64,000 nt of DNA from Oscillospiraceae bacterium (lineage in GTDB: Bacteria; Bacillota; Clostridia; Oscillospirales; Ruminococcaceae): positions 62,001 through 126,000 of the forward strand of contig SVOZ01000001.1 of NCBI GenBank assembly GCA_015066115.1, in the 5' to 3' direction. The notes beneath the pieces are model-generated. The model saw only the letters and a list, made by a program, of their open reading frames with translations, did no database searches and was not told the origin of the DNA. A program made the position numbers and the translations under genes. This document shows, piece by piece, positions 16,508 to 26,590 of this stretch; position 1 is the stretch's first letter; every line of letters starts with the position of its first letter.

Positions 16508-17277
16508 ATAAGTCCCTCCAACTCGTACACCGTAACGGCGTTTTTAAAGGTTTTGTCAAGAATTTCTTCGGTCGTAACATTTTTAAGTCCCGCCAGCACG
16601 CGCGCAACCTCGATAAGCATCGAGGAGTCACACCTCTCGCCGCGATAGGGTGTAGGCGCCATGTAAGGACAGTCGGTTTCTATAAGAAGCCTGTCAAGTG
16701 GAACAAAGGCGGCGCTTTTTTGCGCTTTAGCGGCATTTTTAAAGGTTACGACTCCGGTAAAACCAATGTATAAACCAAGGTCAAGCACCTCACGCGCCGT
16801 TTCAACACTTCCAGAAAAACAATGCACAACGCCCTTTGGCCGAAACTCTTTTAAAATTTCAAGCATATCGCCTGTAGCCTCTCGGCTGTGAATTATAACC
16901 GGCTTGTTAAGCTCCCGCGCAAGCTCTAACTGCTCTGTGAAAAACTTTTTCTGTAGATCCTTGGGGGTGTCATAATGATAATCAAGCCCTATCTCGCCGA
17001 CGGCGGCGAGCTTTTTGTTTGCCTTAAAAAGCTCTCTAAGCTTTTCAAGATATGGGCCCTTGTGCTCCTTGCAGTCAATAGGATGAATTCCTGCGCTTCC
17101 GAAAACAAAAGGGTATTTTTTTGTAAGCTCATCTATACAATAGCACCTGTCAAGGCTGCATCCAGCAAGCATAACGGCGCCAACGCCTTTGTCTTTAAGA
17201 GATGATAAAACCAGATCCCTGTCCTCGTCAAATTGCGAATTGTCATAGTGCGAGTGCGAATCGAAAATTAAAGCCAT
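16504..17277 (-). CDS. tatD: TatD family metal-dependent hydrolase (DNase)
   Basis: 257 aa TIM-barrel metallohydrolase. DSHSHYDN at residues 6-13 gives the first metal ligands; GEIGLDYHYD near 93, VIHSREA near 127, VVHCFSGS near 150 and ETDCPYMAP near 200 complete the TatD signatures. Family members are 3'-5' exonucleases or quality-control nucleases. It follows metG by nine bases, the conserved Firmicutes order, and overlaps the DUF436 gene. Confidence 0.95.
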   Translation of the reverse strand: MALIFDSHSHYDNSQFDEDRDLVLSSLKDKGVGAVMLAGCSLDRCYCIDELTKKYPFVFGSAGIHPIDCKEHKGPYLEKLRELFKANKKLAAVGEIGLDYHYDTPKDLQKKFFTEQLELARELNKPVIIHSREATGDMLEILKEFRPKGVVHCFSGSVETAREVLDLGLYIGFTGVVTFKNAAKAQKSAAFVPLDRLLIETDCPYMAPTPYRGERCDSSMLIEVARVLAGLKNVTTEEILDKTFKNAVTVYELEGLI

Positions 17278-17286
17278 AATAACCTC

Positions 17287-19221
17287 TTATCTGATGCGGC
17301 TTCCGTCGGGAATAGAGGGGTCAATAAACAACACCTTAACATCATTTTCGGACACATCTGCCGCTAAGATCATTCCGCAGCTTTCCTCGTCGCAAAGCTT
17401 GGCGGGTTTTAAGTTTGCAACCAAAACTATCTTTTTACCGATAAGGTCTTCGGGAGAGTACCAAGGCGCAATTCCTGAGCAAACCTGTCTTTCGCCCTCG
17501 CCGTCATTTAAGGTGAGTTTTAAAAGCTTCTTTGCTTTCTTTATAGGCTCGCAGGCTTTGATGCTTGCAACTCTGAGCTCGACCTTTGCAAAATCCTCAA
17601 TTCCTATCTGTGCAAGACCTTCAATTTTCTTGCTTTCCTCTTTTTTGCCGTATTTTTTATCAATGTCGGCGGCAATTTCCTCAAGCTTTTTGTCAGTGTC
17701 AATGCGTGAGAAAATAATTTTTGCTTCCCCAACCTTGTGGCCGTTTTCGATTTTACCAAAGCTTGAAAGCGACTCGTAGGTGCTTACGGGGTTTCCAAGC
17801 TGAGAAAGAATTTCCTCTGCTGTCTGAGGAAGGAAAGGAGCAATTAAAACAGCGATAAAACGAATTGACTCGGTAAGATTGTAAAGAACGGTTTTAAGTC
17901 TGTCCTCTTTGCTCTCGTCCTTTGCAAGCGCCCAGGGCATAGTTTCGTCAATGTATTTGTTGCTTCTTCTGGCAAGCGATAAAATTGCTTCAAGGCTGTC
18001 GGCAACATGGAATTGCTCCATAAGCGAGTCGACCTCTTTAACGCATGAAAGAGCCTCGTTTTTAAGCTCATCATCAGAGCCTTCGCAGACATTTTTGTTT
18101 TCAACAATGCCGCCGAAATACTTGTTGCTCATAGCAATAGTGCGGTTTACAAGGTTTCCTAAGGTGTTGGCAAGGTCGGAATTGTATCTTGCAATGATGG
18201 TTTCATAGGTGATGTTTCCGTCCTGAGCATAGGGCATCTCGCTTAAGACATAATATCTAACGCCGTCGACGCCGAAATAATCAGCTAAATCATCGGCATA
18301 TATAACATTTCCCTTTGATTTGCTCATCTTGTCATTGCCTGCAAGAAGCCAGGGGTGACCGAACACCTGTTTAGGCAGCGGCTCACCGAGAGCCATAAGC
18401 ATAATAGGCCAGTAAATTGTGTGGAAACGAAGAATGTCCTTGCCGATAATGTGAACGTCAGCGGGCCAGTATTTGTTATAAAGCTCGCCACTGCCGTCGG
18501 GATCGTAGCCAAGCGCAGTAATGTAGTTAGAAAGCGCGTCTATCCAAACGTAGATTACGTGATTATCATCAAATGTAACAGGCACGCCCCATTTAAATGA
18601 GGTACGGGAAACACAGAGGTCCTGAAGACCCGGCTTTAAAAAGTTGTTTATCATCTCGTTCTTTCTTGATTCGGGATGAATGAAGTCGGGATTTTCCTCG
18701 ATGTATTTCATAAGCTTGTCGGCATATTTGCTCATCTTAAAGAAATATGCTTCCTCGCGCGTCTTTGTAACCTCTCTGCCGCAGTCGGGGCATTTTCCGT
18801 CAACAAGCTGTGTTTCGGTAAAGAAGGATTCGCAGGGGGTGCAATAAAGTCCCTCGTACTCGCTCTTGTAAATGTCGCCCTGGTCGTAGAGCTTTTTAAA
18901 TATTTTCTGAACCGCCTTAACGTGATAATCGTCGGTGGTGCGGATGAATTTGTCGTAAGAGGTGTTCATAAGGTCCCAGATGCCGCGGATCTCGCCTGCA
19001 ACCGAGTCAACATATTTTTGGGGAGTAATTCCCGCTGCGTTTGCGTATTCCTCAATTTTTTGGCCGTGCTCGTCTGTTCCTGTAAGGAAGAAAACATCGT
19101 CTCCGACAAGCCTTCTGTATCTTGCAATGGCATCGGTTAAAATGATTTCATAGGTGTTGCCTATGTGGGGCTTTCTTGAGGTGTAGGCAATAGCGGTGGT
19201 TATATAAAATTTCTTTGACAT
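17287..19221 (-). CDS. metG: Methionine--tRNA ligase with C-terminal tRNA-binding domain
   Basis: 644 aa class I synthetase charging tRNA-Met. The HIGH motif appears as PHIGN near residue 20; a zinc knuckle is formed by CTPC...CPDCGRE near 125-150; KMSKSKGN is near 300. The final 110 residues are an EMAP/Arc1p-like tRNA-binding domain (VELRVASIKACEPIKKAKKL). The track start at 19266 adds 15 unlikely residues; the ATG at 19221 follows AAGGAG. No T-box leader is present in the 150-base divergent gap; a TTGATT/TATAAT promoter is. Confidence 0.96.
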   Translation of the reverse strand: MSKKFYITTAIAYTSRKPHIGNTYEIILTDAIARYRRLVGDDVFFLTGTDEHGQKIEEYANAAGITPQKYVDSVAGEIRGIWDLMNTSYDKFIRTTDDYHVKAVQKIFKKLYDQGDIYKSEYEGLYCTPCESFFTETQLVDGKCPDCGREVTKTREEAYFFKMSKYADKLMKYIEENPDFIHPESRKNEMINNFLKPGLQDLCVSRTSFKWGVPVTFDDNHVIYVWIDALSNYITALGYDPDGSGELYNKYWPADVHIIGKDILRFHTIYWPIMLMALGEPLPKQVFGHPWLLAGNDKMSKSKGNVIYADDLADYFGVDGVRYYVLSEMPYAQDGNITYETIIARYNSDLANTLGNLVNRTIAMSNKYFGGIVENKNVCEGSDDELKNEALSCVKEVDSLMEQFHVADSLEAILSLARRSNKYIDETMPWALAKDESKEDRLKTVLYNLTESIRFIAVLIAPFLPQTAEEILSQLGNPVSTYESLSSFGKIENGHKVGEAKIIFSRIDTDKKLEEIAADIDKKYGKKEESKKIEGLAQIGIEDFAKVELRVASIKACEPIKKAKKLLKLTLNDGEGERQVCSGIAPWYSPEDLIGKKIVLVANLKPAKLCDEESCGMILAADVSENDVKVLFIDPSIPDGSRIR

Positions 19222-19275
19222 ATCCTTGCTTCTCCTTGTTGTGTCAAAATTTCTACTTAGGTACATATTTATTTT

Positions 19276-19304
19276 ATTATATAACTTTTAAATTAAAAAA
19301 TCAA
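19276..19304 (-). promoter_or_regulatory. Sigma-A promoter for metG operon
   Basis: On the minus strand TTGATT and TATAAT are separated by 17 bases, about 55 bases before the metG start. Confidence 0.7.
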
Positions 19305-19413
19305 ATAAAAAGCGCAATAATCAGTAAAAAATATAACTTTCCCCTCAAAATGCGGAATAAAGCTTAAATAAAGCGAATATTTATCATAAAAAAGGACAAA
19401 GCATGGAGGGAAA

Positions 19414-20625
19414 ATGATGTTTCGTAAAAAAGAATGGATAGCAATGCTTCTTGCGGGTGGACAGGGCAGTAGACTCGGGGTGCTGACTAAAAATATGGCA
19501 AAGCCTGCACTGCCGTTTGGATGCAAGTACAGAATAATTGATTTTACGCTTTCAAACTGCGTAAATTCCGGCATTGACACGGTGGGCGTGCTAACTCAAT
19601 ATCAGCCGCTTGAATTAAATGAATACATAGGTAACGGAAGCGCCTGGGACCTAAACAGAATGTTCGGCGGTGTGCATATCCTGCCGCCTTACCAGCAGAG
19701 TGAGGGTGGAAAATGGTACAAGGGAACTGCAAATGCGGTGTATCAGAATTTAACCTTTATAGACAGATATGACCCCGAATATGTTATAGTTTTGTCTGGT
19801 GACCATATCTATAAAATGGATTACGAAAAAATGCTTGAGCAGCATAAGAAAAACGGCGCTGATTGCAGTATTGCAGTGCTTAACGTGCCGCTTAATGAGG
19901 CTTCACGCTTTGGCATAATGAATGCTGATGAAGACGGAAGAATATTTGAGTTTGAAGAAAAGCCCAAGCATCCCAAAAGCACCCTTGCCTCAATGGGTGT
20001 CTATATCTTTAATTATGAAAAGTTAAAAAAGTATCTTAAGGCCGATGAAAAGGACAAAACCTCTGATAACGATTTCGGTAAAAACATCATTCCTCAGATG
20101 CTCAGTAGCGGCGAAAAAATTTATGCCTACCGCTTTGATGGCTATTGGAAGGATGTTGGCACAATAAAGAGCTTGTGGCAGGCTAATATGGATATTCTTG
20201 ACAGCAGTGAGCCTTTAAAGCTTTCCCAGAGAGATTGGAGGATCTATTCGCAAAATCCCATTCTGCCGCCGCAGTTTGTTTCAAAGGAATCAAAGGTTAC
20301 AAATTCGATAATGTCAGAGGGCTGCGAAATATATGGAGAGGTGAAAAATTCGGTTATTTTTTCGGGAGTAAAGATAGGTAGGGGATGCCGCATTTGTAAC
20401 AGCGTTATAATGCCCGATACCGTTATCGGAGAAAACTGCAAAATAGATTACAGCATTGTTGGAAGCAATTGTATTTTAGGAAGTGGGTGCAGAGTGAACG
20501 GAAGGGAAGAAAATATAACTGTGCTTGCAAATAAAATCAAGCTTGCAGACAAAGTGGAAATTGCGGCGGGAGAGGCTGTGAGAGCGTCGGTAAAAGGTGT
20601 AAAAACCATGGAAACAGCAGTTTAA
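19414..20625 (+). CDS. glgC: Glucose-1-phosphate adenylyltransferase
   Basis: 403 aa. It makes ADP-glucose from glucose-1-phosphate and ATP for glycogen synthesis. The N-terminal nucleotide-binding and allosteric region reads [30 protein letters not shown] near residue 128 and the C-terminal left-handed beta-helix repeats ([20 protein letters not shown]) are typical. Full length. It stands alone, without the glgD partner usually adjacent in Clostridia. The ATG at 19414 is followed by a second in-frame ATG; GGAGGG lies upstream. Confidence 0.95.
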   Translation: MMFRKKEWIAMLLAGGQGSRLGVLTKNMAKPALPFGCKYRIIDFTLSNCVNSGIDTVGVLTQYQPLELNEYIGNGSAWDLNRMFGGVHILPPYQQSEGGKWYKGTANAVYQNLTFIDRYDPEYVIVLSGDHIYKMDYEKMLEQHKKNGADCSIAVLNVPLNEASRFGIMNADEDGRIFEFEEKPKHPKSTLASMGVYIFNYEKLKKYLKADEKDKTSDNDFGKNIIPQMLSSGEKIYAYRFDGYWKDVGTIKSLWQANMDILDSSEPLKLSQRDWRIYSQNPILPPQFVSKESKVTNSIMSEGCEIYGEVKNSVIFSGVKIGRGCRICNSVIMPDTVIGENCKIDYSIVGSNCILGSGCRVNGREENITVLANKIKLADKVEIAAGEAVRASVKGVKTMETAV

Positions 20626-20646
20626 AATGTAAATTTATGAAAAAGT

Positions 20647-20691
20647 GCACAAAGCGGAGGAAAATTTTTCCTCCGCTTTGTGTGTTTTTGG
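20647..20691 (+). terminator. Terminator after glgC
   Basis: CACAAAGCGGAGGAAAA / TTTTCCTCCGCTTTGTG, a 17-bp perfect stem followed by a T-rich run. The remaining 200 bases before the next gene are AT-rich with one promoter. Confidence 0.9.
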
Positions 20692-20774
20692 TCTTTAAAA
20701 ATGCAATTTCGGTTTGTTTTTCAGTAAAAAGTTGTGAAAATAATGAATTTTATTTGAATTTAAGCTAAAATTAC

Positions 20775-20803
20775 TTGCAAAATGCTTAATTTTTATGTAC
20801 AAT
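20775..20803 (+). promoter_or_regulatory. Sigma-A promoter for PucR-type regulator
   Basis: TTGCAA and TACAAT with a 17-base spacer and TG extended -10. It leaves an untranslated leader of about 100 bases. Confidence 0.55.
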
Positions 20804-20913
20804 ATATGTGTACTATAAACAAATGTGCAAATTGAACAAAAGAAAGTCGTATCAGACGCCGAATAAACAATTTAAAGGCGGTTATTTTCGGCGGCAAAGA
20901 GAGGTTATCAGTA

Positions 20914-21999
20914 ATGTCAAACAAACTTTTCAAGGACGTAATTTCACAGATGAAGGTCTCTATCGACCGCACAATCGGAGTTGTTGATTCTTCCGCAACA
21001 GTTGTTGCCTGCAGCAATCCTTCTAAAATAGGCGAGTCGAATGAGATAGTTCTTCTTGATATTGCAGACGCATCTGACGTTTTTGTGCGCGACGGATTTA
21101 CATACAGAACCTTTGGTACCGTTTCCAAGTTCGGTTATGCCGTTTTTGTTGAAGGCACCGATGAGATCGCCGCACGTTATGCAAATATCCTTGCGGTTTC
21201 TTTTGGAAACATCAAGCAATATTATGATGAAAAGTACGATAGAAATAATTTTATAAAGAACATAGTTTTAGATAATATCCTTCCCGGCGAGGTTTACTTA
21301 AAGGCAAGAGAGTTTCATTTTAACACCGATGTAAGCCGCGTTGCAATTCTTATCCGCGTTCTTTCGGATAATGAGGTTTCGGTTTATGATGTCATTCAAA
21401 ATCTTTTCCCTGATAAGCAAAAGGATTTTGTTCTTAATATCAGCGAAAAAGAGGTCGTTCTTGTAAAGGAGATCAAGTCGACTATCGACACTCGCGATCT
21501 TGAAAAGCTTGCCCGCTCTATTGTTGACACATTAAGCAGTGAGTTCTATACACAGACCTCTGTTGGAATAGGAACAGTTGTCAGCGGAATTAAAGAGCTT
21601 GCAGCATCCTATAAAGAGGCTCAGATAGCGCTCGAGGTAGGAAAGGTTTTTGACACCGATAAAACCATTGTAAGCTATGACAATCTCGGAATTGCACGTC
21701 TTATATATCAGCTTCCCACAACACTTTGCGAAGCGTTTCTTCAGGAAGTGTTTAAAATGGGCTCGATAGAGAGTCTTGACCAGGAAACCCTGTTTACTAT
21801 TCAGAAGTTTTTTGAGAACAACCTCAACGTATCCGAAACCTCAAGAAAGCTTTTTGTTCATAGAAACACCCTTGTTTATAGGCTTGAAAAGATTAAAAAA
21901 CTGACAGGATTGGAATTGCGCGAGTTTGACCACGCGATCATTTTTAAGGTCGCTCTGATGGTTAAAAAATATCTTGCCGCAAATCCGGTTAAATACTAA
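20914..21999 (+). CDS. PucR/CdaR-family transcriptional regulator
   Basis: 361 aa. The C-terminal 60 residues are the PucR-type helix-turn-helix (FFENNLNVSETSRKLFVHRN, then TLVYRLEKIKKLTG). The middle (about 150-270) resembles the GGDEF-like domain of CdaR regulators (VSGIKELAASYKEAQIALEV). The N-terminal 110 residues form a sensory region of unknown ligand. Regulators of this type control sugar-diacid, purine or amino acid catabolism, but no target operon is adjacent; ftsEX follows after a hairpin. Start ATG has AGAGAGG upstream. Confidence 0.88.
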   Translation: MSNKLFKDVISQMKVSIDRTIGVVDSSATVVACSNPSKIGESNEIVLLDIADASDVFVRDGFTYRTFGTVSKFGYAVFVEGTDEIAARYANILAVSFGNIKQYYDEKYDRNNFIKNIVLDNILPGEVYLKAREFHFNTDVSRVAILIRVLSDNEVSVYDVIQNLFPDKQKDFVLNISEKEVVLVKEIKSTIDTRDLEKLARSIVDTLSSEFYTQTSVGIGTVVSGIKELAASYKEAQIALEVGKVFDTDKTIVSYDNLGIARLIYQLPTTLCEAFLQEVFKMGSIESLDQETLFTIQKFFENNLNVSETSRKLFVHRNTLVYRLEKIKKLTGLELREFDHAIIFKVALMVKKYLAANPVKY

Positions 22000-22007
22000 T
22001 GACAGAA

Positions 22008-22046
22008 TTGGCGGACTTTAAAAAAGCCCGCCAAATCAAATTTTAT
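22008..22046 (+). terminator. Probable terminator after PucR-type regulator
   Basis: TTGGCGGACTTT / AAAGCCCGCCAA hairpin with one A-C mismatch, followed by a moderately T-rich stretch. Confidence 0.55.
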
Positions 22047-22066
22047 TTATAGGCGGTGTCTGTTCA

Positions 22067-22747
22067 TTGATTTGTTTTGACTGTGTTTCTAAAGTGTATC
22101 CAAACGGCACCAAGGCACTTGACAATGTAAGTTTTGCTATAGAGAAAGGCGAATTTGCCTTTATTGTCGGAGCATCGGGAGCGGGAAAAAGCACCCTTTT
22201 AAAGCTCATTATGCGCGAAGAGAAGACCTCTTCGGGCCATATATCTGTTAACGGCTATGAGCTTTCAAATCTCCGTCAGAGCGATATTCCCAAGCTTCGT
22301 CGTTCTATGGGCATTGTTTTTCAGGATTTCCGTTTGATTGAAAATATGACGGTTTATGAAAACGTTGAGTTCGCGATGCGTGTTACGAATGCGTCTTCGC
22401 GCAGTATTCGCAAAAGAGTTCCTTATGTGCTCGGCCTTGTAGGGCTTGCTGATAAGGCAAGAAGCTATCCTGCTCAGCTTTCGGGTGGTCAGCAGCAGAG
22501 GGTGTCGCTTGCAAGAGCGCTTGTTAATAACCCCTCTATAATTATTGCAGATGAGCCGACAGGAAATGTCGACCCTCAGATGTCGCATGAGATAGTAGAG
22601 CTTTTAAATGAGATAAACCATTGCGGCACGACCATTCTTATGGTAACCCACGAACACAATCTTGTGTCCGAATTTGGCCGCCGCGTCATCACCATCAGAG
22701 ATGGCAAGGTGGTTTCGGATATTCCGGATGGGGGCGTGAGAAGATGA
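22067..22747 (+). CDS. ftsE: Cell division ATP-binding protein FtsE
   Basis: 226 aa ABC ATPase. Walker A is GASGAGKST, the signature is LSGGQQQRVSLARAL, and Walker B is IIADEPTGNVDP. With FtsX it forms a membrane complex that activates periplasmic peptidoglycan hydrolases at division. The start is a TTG at 22067 after AGGCGG; the next in-frame ATG would remove Walker A. It overlaps ftsX by four bases. Confidence 0.95.
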   Translation: MICFDCVSKVYPNGTKALDNVSFAIEKGEFAFIVGASGAGKSTLLKLIMREEKTSSGHISVNGYELSNLRQSDIPKLRRSMGIVFQDFRLIENMTVYENVEFAMRVTNASSRSIRKRVPYVLGLVGLADKARSYPAQLSGGQQQRVSLARALVNNPSIIIADEPTGNVDPQMSHEIVELLNEINHCGTTILMVTHEHNLVSEFGRRVITIRDGKVVSDIPDGGVRR

Positions 22748-23640
22748 GATTTGGAAGCTTTACATATTTGTTAAAACAGGGCGCTAAAAACACCTATCTT
22801 AATAAAGCTATGTCGGCTGCATCTGTTGGCGTTCTTACAGCCTGTCTTGTTATAGTAGGATTTTCTATCCTTGTTTCCGAAAACATTAAAAGCATTGTTG
22901 GCTTTGTTCAGCAGCAAAATGAAATTATAGTTTTTGTTGAGGATAATATTCCCTCGTCGGTTGAGGCGACCTTAGAGCGCCAGATTCGCTCAATGGATAA
23001 TGTTGCCGAGGTGAGCTACACCTCAAAGGAACAGGCTTTTCAGAACCAGAGTGAAAAGCTTGGCGACCTTTTGGAAGGCTATGAAAATGAGGATATTTTT
23101 CCTGCCTCGTACCATATAAAGATCAAGGACATTTCGCGCATTGAAGAAAATGTTGAGATCATTTCGTCGCTTGACGGGGTGGAGTCTGTTGACGCACCAA
23201 CCAATGTTGCGCAGGTAATGGTTAAAACCGAGCGTGGAATTTCGGTTGCCTGCAGCGTTGTTGTAATCGCGCTTCTTATTGGTTCGCTTGTAATAATTAT
23301 GAACACCATAAAGATTACAGTCTACAACAGACGCAGGGAAATAAACATTATGAAATATGTCGGCGCCAAAAACGGATTTATCCGTATGCCTTTCCTTGTG
23401 GAAGGAATGATTCTCGGCTTTTCGGCGGCGCTTGCGGCATTTATTATTGTGTGGAGCCTTTATGAGCGGCTTTATATGGGAATTGAGTCGGACGCAAACA
23501 GTTGGATAAATTCCCTTACATCATCACTCATTCCCTTTGAAAATGTTATATGGAAATTAGTTTCTGCCTACCTTGTAACAGGTGTTGCAATAGGCGGATT
23601 CGGAAGCCTTATAAGTATTCGTAAACACCTTAAGGTTTAA
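22744..23640 (+). CDS. ftsX: Cell division protein FtsX
   Basis: 298 aa with the FtsX layout: one membrane helix near residues 22-45, an extracellular domain of about 110 residues that contacts the hydrolase, then three helices (about 168-190, 220-240, 270-290). VKYVGAKNGFIRMPFLVEG-like sequence after helix 2 is characteristic. The track begins at 22621, but the ATG at 22744 in the ATGA overlap with ftsE is correct. Confidence 0.94.
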   Translation: MRFGSFTYLLKQGAKNTYLNKAMSAASVGVLTACLVIVGFSILVSENIKSIVGFVQQQNEIIVFVEDNIPSSVEATLERQIRSMDNVAEVSYTSKEQAFQNQSEKLGDLLEGYENEDIFPASYHIKIKDISRIEENVEIISSLDGVESVDAPTNVAQVMVKTERGISVACSVVVIALLIGSLVIIMNTIKITVYNRRREINIMKYVGAKNGFIRMPFLVEGMILGFSAALAAFIIVWSLYERLYMGIESDANSWINSLTSSLIPFENVIWKLVSAYLVTGVAIGGFGSLISIRKHLKV

Positions 23641-23665
23641 CTTCATAAAAAAGGAGGTAAACAAA

Positions 23666-24844
23666 ATGTGCAAACGTAGTACAAAGCATAAAATAATAGC
23701 GGCTTTTCTTGCTTTTGTTTCGGTTTTTACCTTTGTGTGCGCACAAGGCGGTTTTGAAACAAAGGCGGCAAGCTCGCTTTCAAGTCTTGAGGATAAATAT
23801 AGTAAGCTTGAAAAGGATCTTGAAAAGCTTAAAAGTGATATGAAGAAAACTCAGAATCAAAAAAATCAGCAGCTTAAATATAAAGAGCAGCTTGATTCTG
23901 AAATAAACCTTGTTGAACAGCAGATAGAGGTCTTAAACAGCCAAACTGCTGCGCTTAACGCTCAGATTGCTGAAAACGAGGCGCTTCTTAAAGATAAAGA
24001 GGCAGAAATTTCGGAAAACGATGAGCTTTTTAAGGCAAGGCTCAGAGCTATGTATGTTTCGGGAGAAACTTCTGTCTGGGAAGTGATCTTCGGCTCGGCA
24101 AGCTTTTCGGATTTTCTTGTTAACACTGAATATATGAAAAGACTTGCTGAAAATGATAATAAGCTTTTAAGCCAGCTTAACCTTGATAAAAAGAGCATTA
24201 TTGAGGCTAAAGAAATAATTGAAAACTCCAAGATAAAGCTTGATGCAAACAAGCAGACTCTAAGCTATAAAAAGAGCTCGCTTAATTCTAAGTATAGCGA
24301 AAGCCAAAAGCTTTTGGCATCGCTTACAAAAGAGGAAAATTCTCTTAAAAATCAGCAGATAAAAATAAATGAGGAAATGGAACAAATTGACGATGAGATT
24401 CGTCAGATGATAGCAAATTCCGGCTCGAGCGGAAGCTTTGTCGGCGGAGAATTTCTCTGGCCTGTGCCCGGATATTCAACCATAACCTCGAAATTTGGCT
24501 GGAGAACCCTCTACGGAAAGAAAAACTGGCACACAGGTATTGATATTTCAGGATATAATGTGTATGGCAAAAATATCGTTGCCGCAAACAGCGGAAAGGT
24601 TATTAAGGCTGTTACTACATATACCCCCAAAAAAGGTTACGGAAAATATGTTATTATTGACCACGGCGGCGGTTATACTACTCTTTACGGACACTGCAGC
24701 AGCCTGCTTGTAAAGGTTGGACAAACTGTAAAGAGGGGAGACCCGATAGCGCTTGTTGGCTCAACAGGAAACTCCACAGGTCCGCATCTCCACTTCGGAA
24801 TTTACATCAACGGAAAAGAGGTAGACCCGCTTCCGTATCTGTAA
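23666..24844 (+). CDS. Coiled-coil M23 peptidase (EnvC/PcsB-like murein hydrolase)
   Basis: 392 aa. A signal peptide (residues 1 to about 31) precedes a long Lys/Glu/Gln-rich coiled coil (about 35-240) and a C-terminal LytM/M23 domain with HTGIDISG and HLHFGIYI metal motifs. Proteins of this layout cleave peptidoglycan cross-links and are held inactive until FtsEX signals through the coiled coil. The position 25 bases downstream of ftsX strongly supports this partner role. An AGGAGG site precedes the ATG. Confidence 0.94.
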   Translation: MCKRSTKHKIIAAFLAFVSVFTFVCAQGGFETKAASSLSSLEDKYSKLEKDLEKLKSDMKKTQNQKNQQLKYKEQLDSEINLVEQQIEVLNSQTAALNAQIAENEALLKDKEAEISENDELFKARLRAMYVSGETSVWEVIFGSASFSDFLVNTEYMKRLAENDNKLLSQLNLDKKSIIEAKEIIENSKIKLDANKQTLSYKKSSLNSKYSESQKLLASLTKEENSLKNQQIKINEEMEQIDDEIRQMIANSGSSGSFVGGEFLWPVPGYSTITSKFGWRTLYGKKNWHTGIDISGYNVYGKNIVAANSGKVIKAVTTYTPKKGYGKYVIIDHGGGYTTLYGHCSSLLVKVGQTVKRGDPIALVGSTGNSTGPHLHFGIYINGKEVDPLPYL

Positions 24845-24865
24845 AGCGGACGGAAAGGAAACATA

Positions 24866-26062
24866 ATGAATAAAAAAATATCATTAGGCGTAGCGGTTTT
24901 TTTAATGGCACTTGCCTCGGCTGTGACCTTTGTTCTCGGATGGATATTTTCAAATTACAGAAGTGACAGCCTTCTTAACCAACCCATAACTGTAAACAAT
25001 AATATGTATAAAAAGATTGACGAGATAAATGATATTGTCCGTGAAAACTATAACGGAGAGATAGATGAAACATATCTTCTTGATTTTATCTCTGAAGGCT
25101 TTGCCTACGGAACAGGCGATACCTATGCAAATTATTACTCGGCAAAGGAATACACCGAGCTTAAAGATGATTTAAACGGTAAGGTCGTCGGAATTGGTAT
25201 CAGCTTTGTTAAGGACACAGAAGGCTATGCCAAAATTATTTCGGTTTATTCCGATTCGCCTGCCGAGATCTCGGGTCTTGCCAAGGGCGACCAGATAGTT
25301 AAGATCGCAGATTTTGACGTGCTTACAAACTATGATAATGCAATAAACGCAGTCAAGGGAGACGCCGGTACAACGGTTAAGCTTGTTTATCGCAGAGCAG
25401 GCGAGGACACAGAGGTTGAAATTACCAGAAGAAAAATTACCGTTCCGAGCGTTGAAAGCCAAATTCTTGAGGATAATATTGCATATATTAAGATAACAGA
25501 TTTCACTTCCAGCACTGTTGATCAGTTTGAGTCTGCCGTAAGCTCTGCCTTGAGCAATAAGGTTGATGGATTTATATTTGACATTAGAAATAACGGCGGC
25601 GGAACAATGAAATCGGTAGCACAGATGCTTGATATGCTTGTTCCCGAAGGACCTGTTATTAAAAGCGTTGATAAAACCGGCGAAGAAAAGGTTGTTTATA
25701 CTTCGGATAACGCAGAGGTTTCTGTGCCTATGGCGGTTCTTGTAAATAAAAACACAGCCAGCGCCGCAGAGCTTTTTGCGGCCGCACTTCGTGATTATAA
25801 TAAGGCAAAGCTTGTCGGTTCAAACACCTATGGAAAGGGTGTTATGCAGGATATTTTCCCGCTTTCCGATGGCTCGGCTATAAAGATCACAACATCTAAA
25901 TTTAATCCGCCTGTTTCTGAAAACTTTGACGGCGTAGGCCTTAAGCCCGATTTTGTCGTTGACCTTACTGCAGAACAGGAAAAGCTCTGGTACGAGCTCG
26001 ACGGCTCAACAGACACCCAGCTCATTAAGGCTATTTCGGTTGTAAAAGCCTTGAATAAATAA
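24866..26062 (+). CDS. S41 family C-terminal processing peptidase
   Basis: 398 aa. An N-terminal membrane anchor (about 7-28) is followed by a helical segment, a PDZ domain (about 95-185, GIGISFVKDTEGYAKI) and the S41 protease core with the catalytic Ser in NTASAAELFA near residue 295 and the catalytic Lys in SNTYGKGVMQ near 325. It resembles Bacillus CtpA/CtpB. It is probably cotranscribed with ftsEX and the M23 hydrolase, suggesting it processes envelope or sporulation proteins; the substrate is unknown. Confidence 0.93.
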   Translation: MNKKISLGVAVFLMALASAVTFVLGWIFSNYRSDSLLNQPITVNNNMYKKIDEINDIVRENYNGEIDETYLLDFISEGFAYGTGDTYANYYSAKEYTELKDDLNGKVVGIGISFVKDTEGYAKIISVYSDSPAEISGLAKGDQIVKIADFDVLTNYDNAINAVKGDAGTTVKLVYRRAGEDTEVEITRRKITVPSVESQILEDNIAYIKITDFTSSTVDQFESAVSSALSNKVDGFIFDIRNNGGGTMKSVAQMLDMLVPEGPVIKSVDKTGEEKVVYTSDNAEVSVPMAVLVNKNTASAAELFAAALRDYNKAKLVGSNTYGKGVMQDIFPLSDGSAIKITTSKFNPPVSENFDGVGLKPDFVVDLTAEQEKLWYELDGSTDTQLIKAISVVKALNK

Positions 26063-26092
26063 TTAAAACACAATAAAAGGAGACTTTTTGAA

Positions 26093-26566
26093 ATGAACTT
26101 GAAAAAGGCAATGACACAAGAAGAGGTCAAAGAACTCGAAATTCAGCTCGACGAGCTGAAAACAATTAAGAGAAAGGAAGTTGCTGAAAAAATTAAGGTA
26201 GCTCGCTCTTTTGGCGACCTTTCTGAAAACAGCGAATATGATGAAGCTAAAAATGAGCAGGCAATGGTTGAAGAGCAGATCATGCAGATCGAGGCAATGC
26301 TCAAAAACGTTGAACTTATAGATAGAGAGGCTCTTACCACCGATGTTGTTGAGATCGGCCTTCACATTAAGGTTTATGACAACAAGTATAAAGAGGAGCT
26401 TACCTATCAGATAGTTGGTTCCAACGGAGCAGACCCCAGCAAAGGAAAAATTTCTGACGAATCTCCGTTAGGAAAGGCTCTTAAGGGCAAAAAGGTAGGG
26501 GACAGCGTTGAGGTTGAGGCTCCCGGCGGTATTATGAGCTTTAAGATTCTTGAAATAACAAAGTGA
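26093..26566 (+). CDS. greA: Transcription elongation factor GreA
   Basis: 157 aa. The N-terminal coiled coil ends in the acidic tip needed for RNA cleavage ([17 protein letters not shown] near residues 38-54). The C-terminal FKBP-like domain begins near 80 and includes [14 protein letters not shown]. It rescues backtracked RNA polymerase. AAGGAG precedes the ATG. Confidence 0.97.
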   Translation: MNLKKAMTQEEVKELEIQLDELKTIKRKEVAEKIKVARSFGDLSENSEYDEAKNEQAMVEEQIMQIEAMLKNVELIDREALTTDVVEIGLHIKVYDNKYKEELTYQIVGSNGADPSKGKISDESPLGKALKGKKVGDSVEVEAPGGIMSFKILEITK

Positions 26567-26590
26567 TTTTTCAGCAGCGGAGGGATTGCT

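Noticed and set aside
19222-19413. T-box leader for metG
   Set aside because: The divergent gap is short and lacks the conserved T-box sequence and stem-loop; an ordinary promoter explains it.
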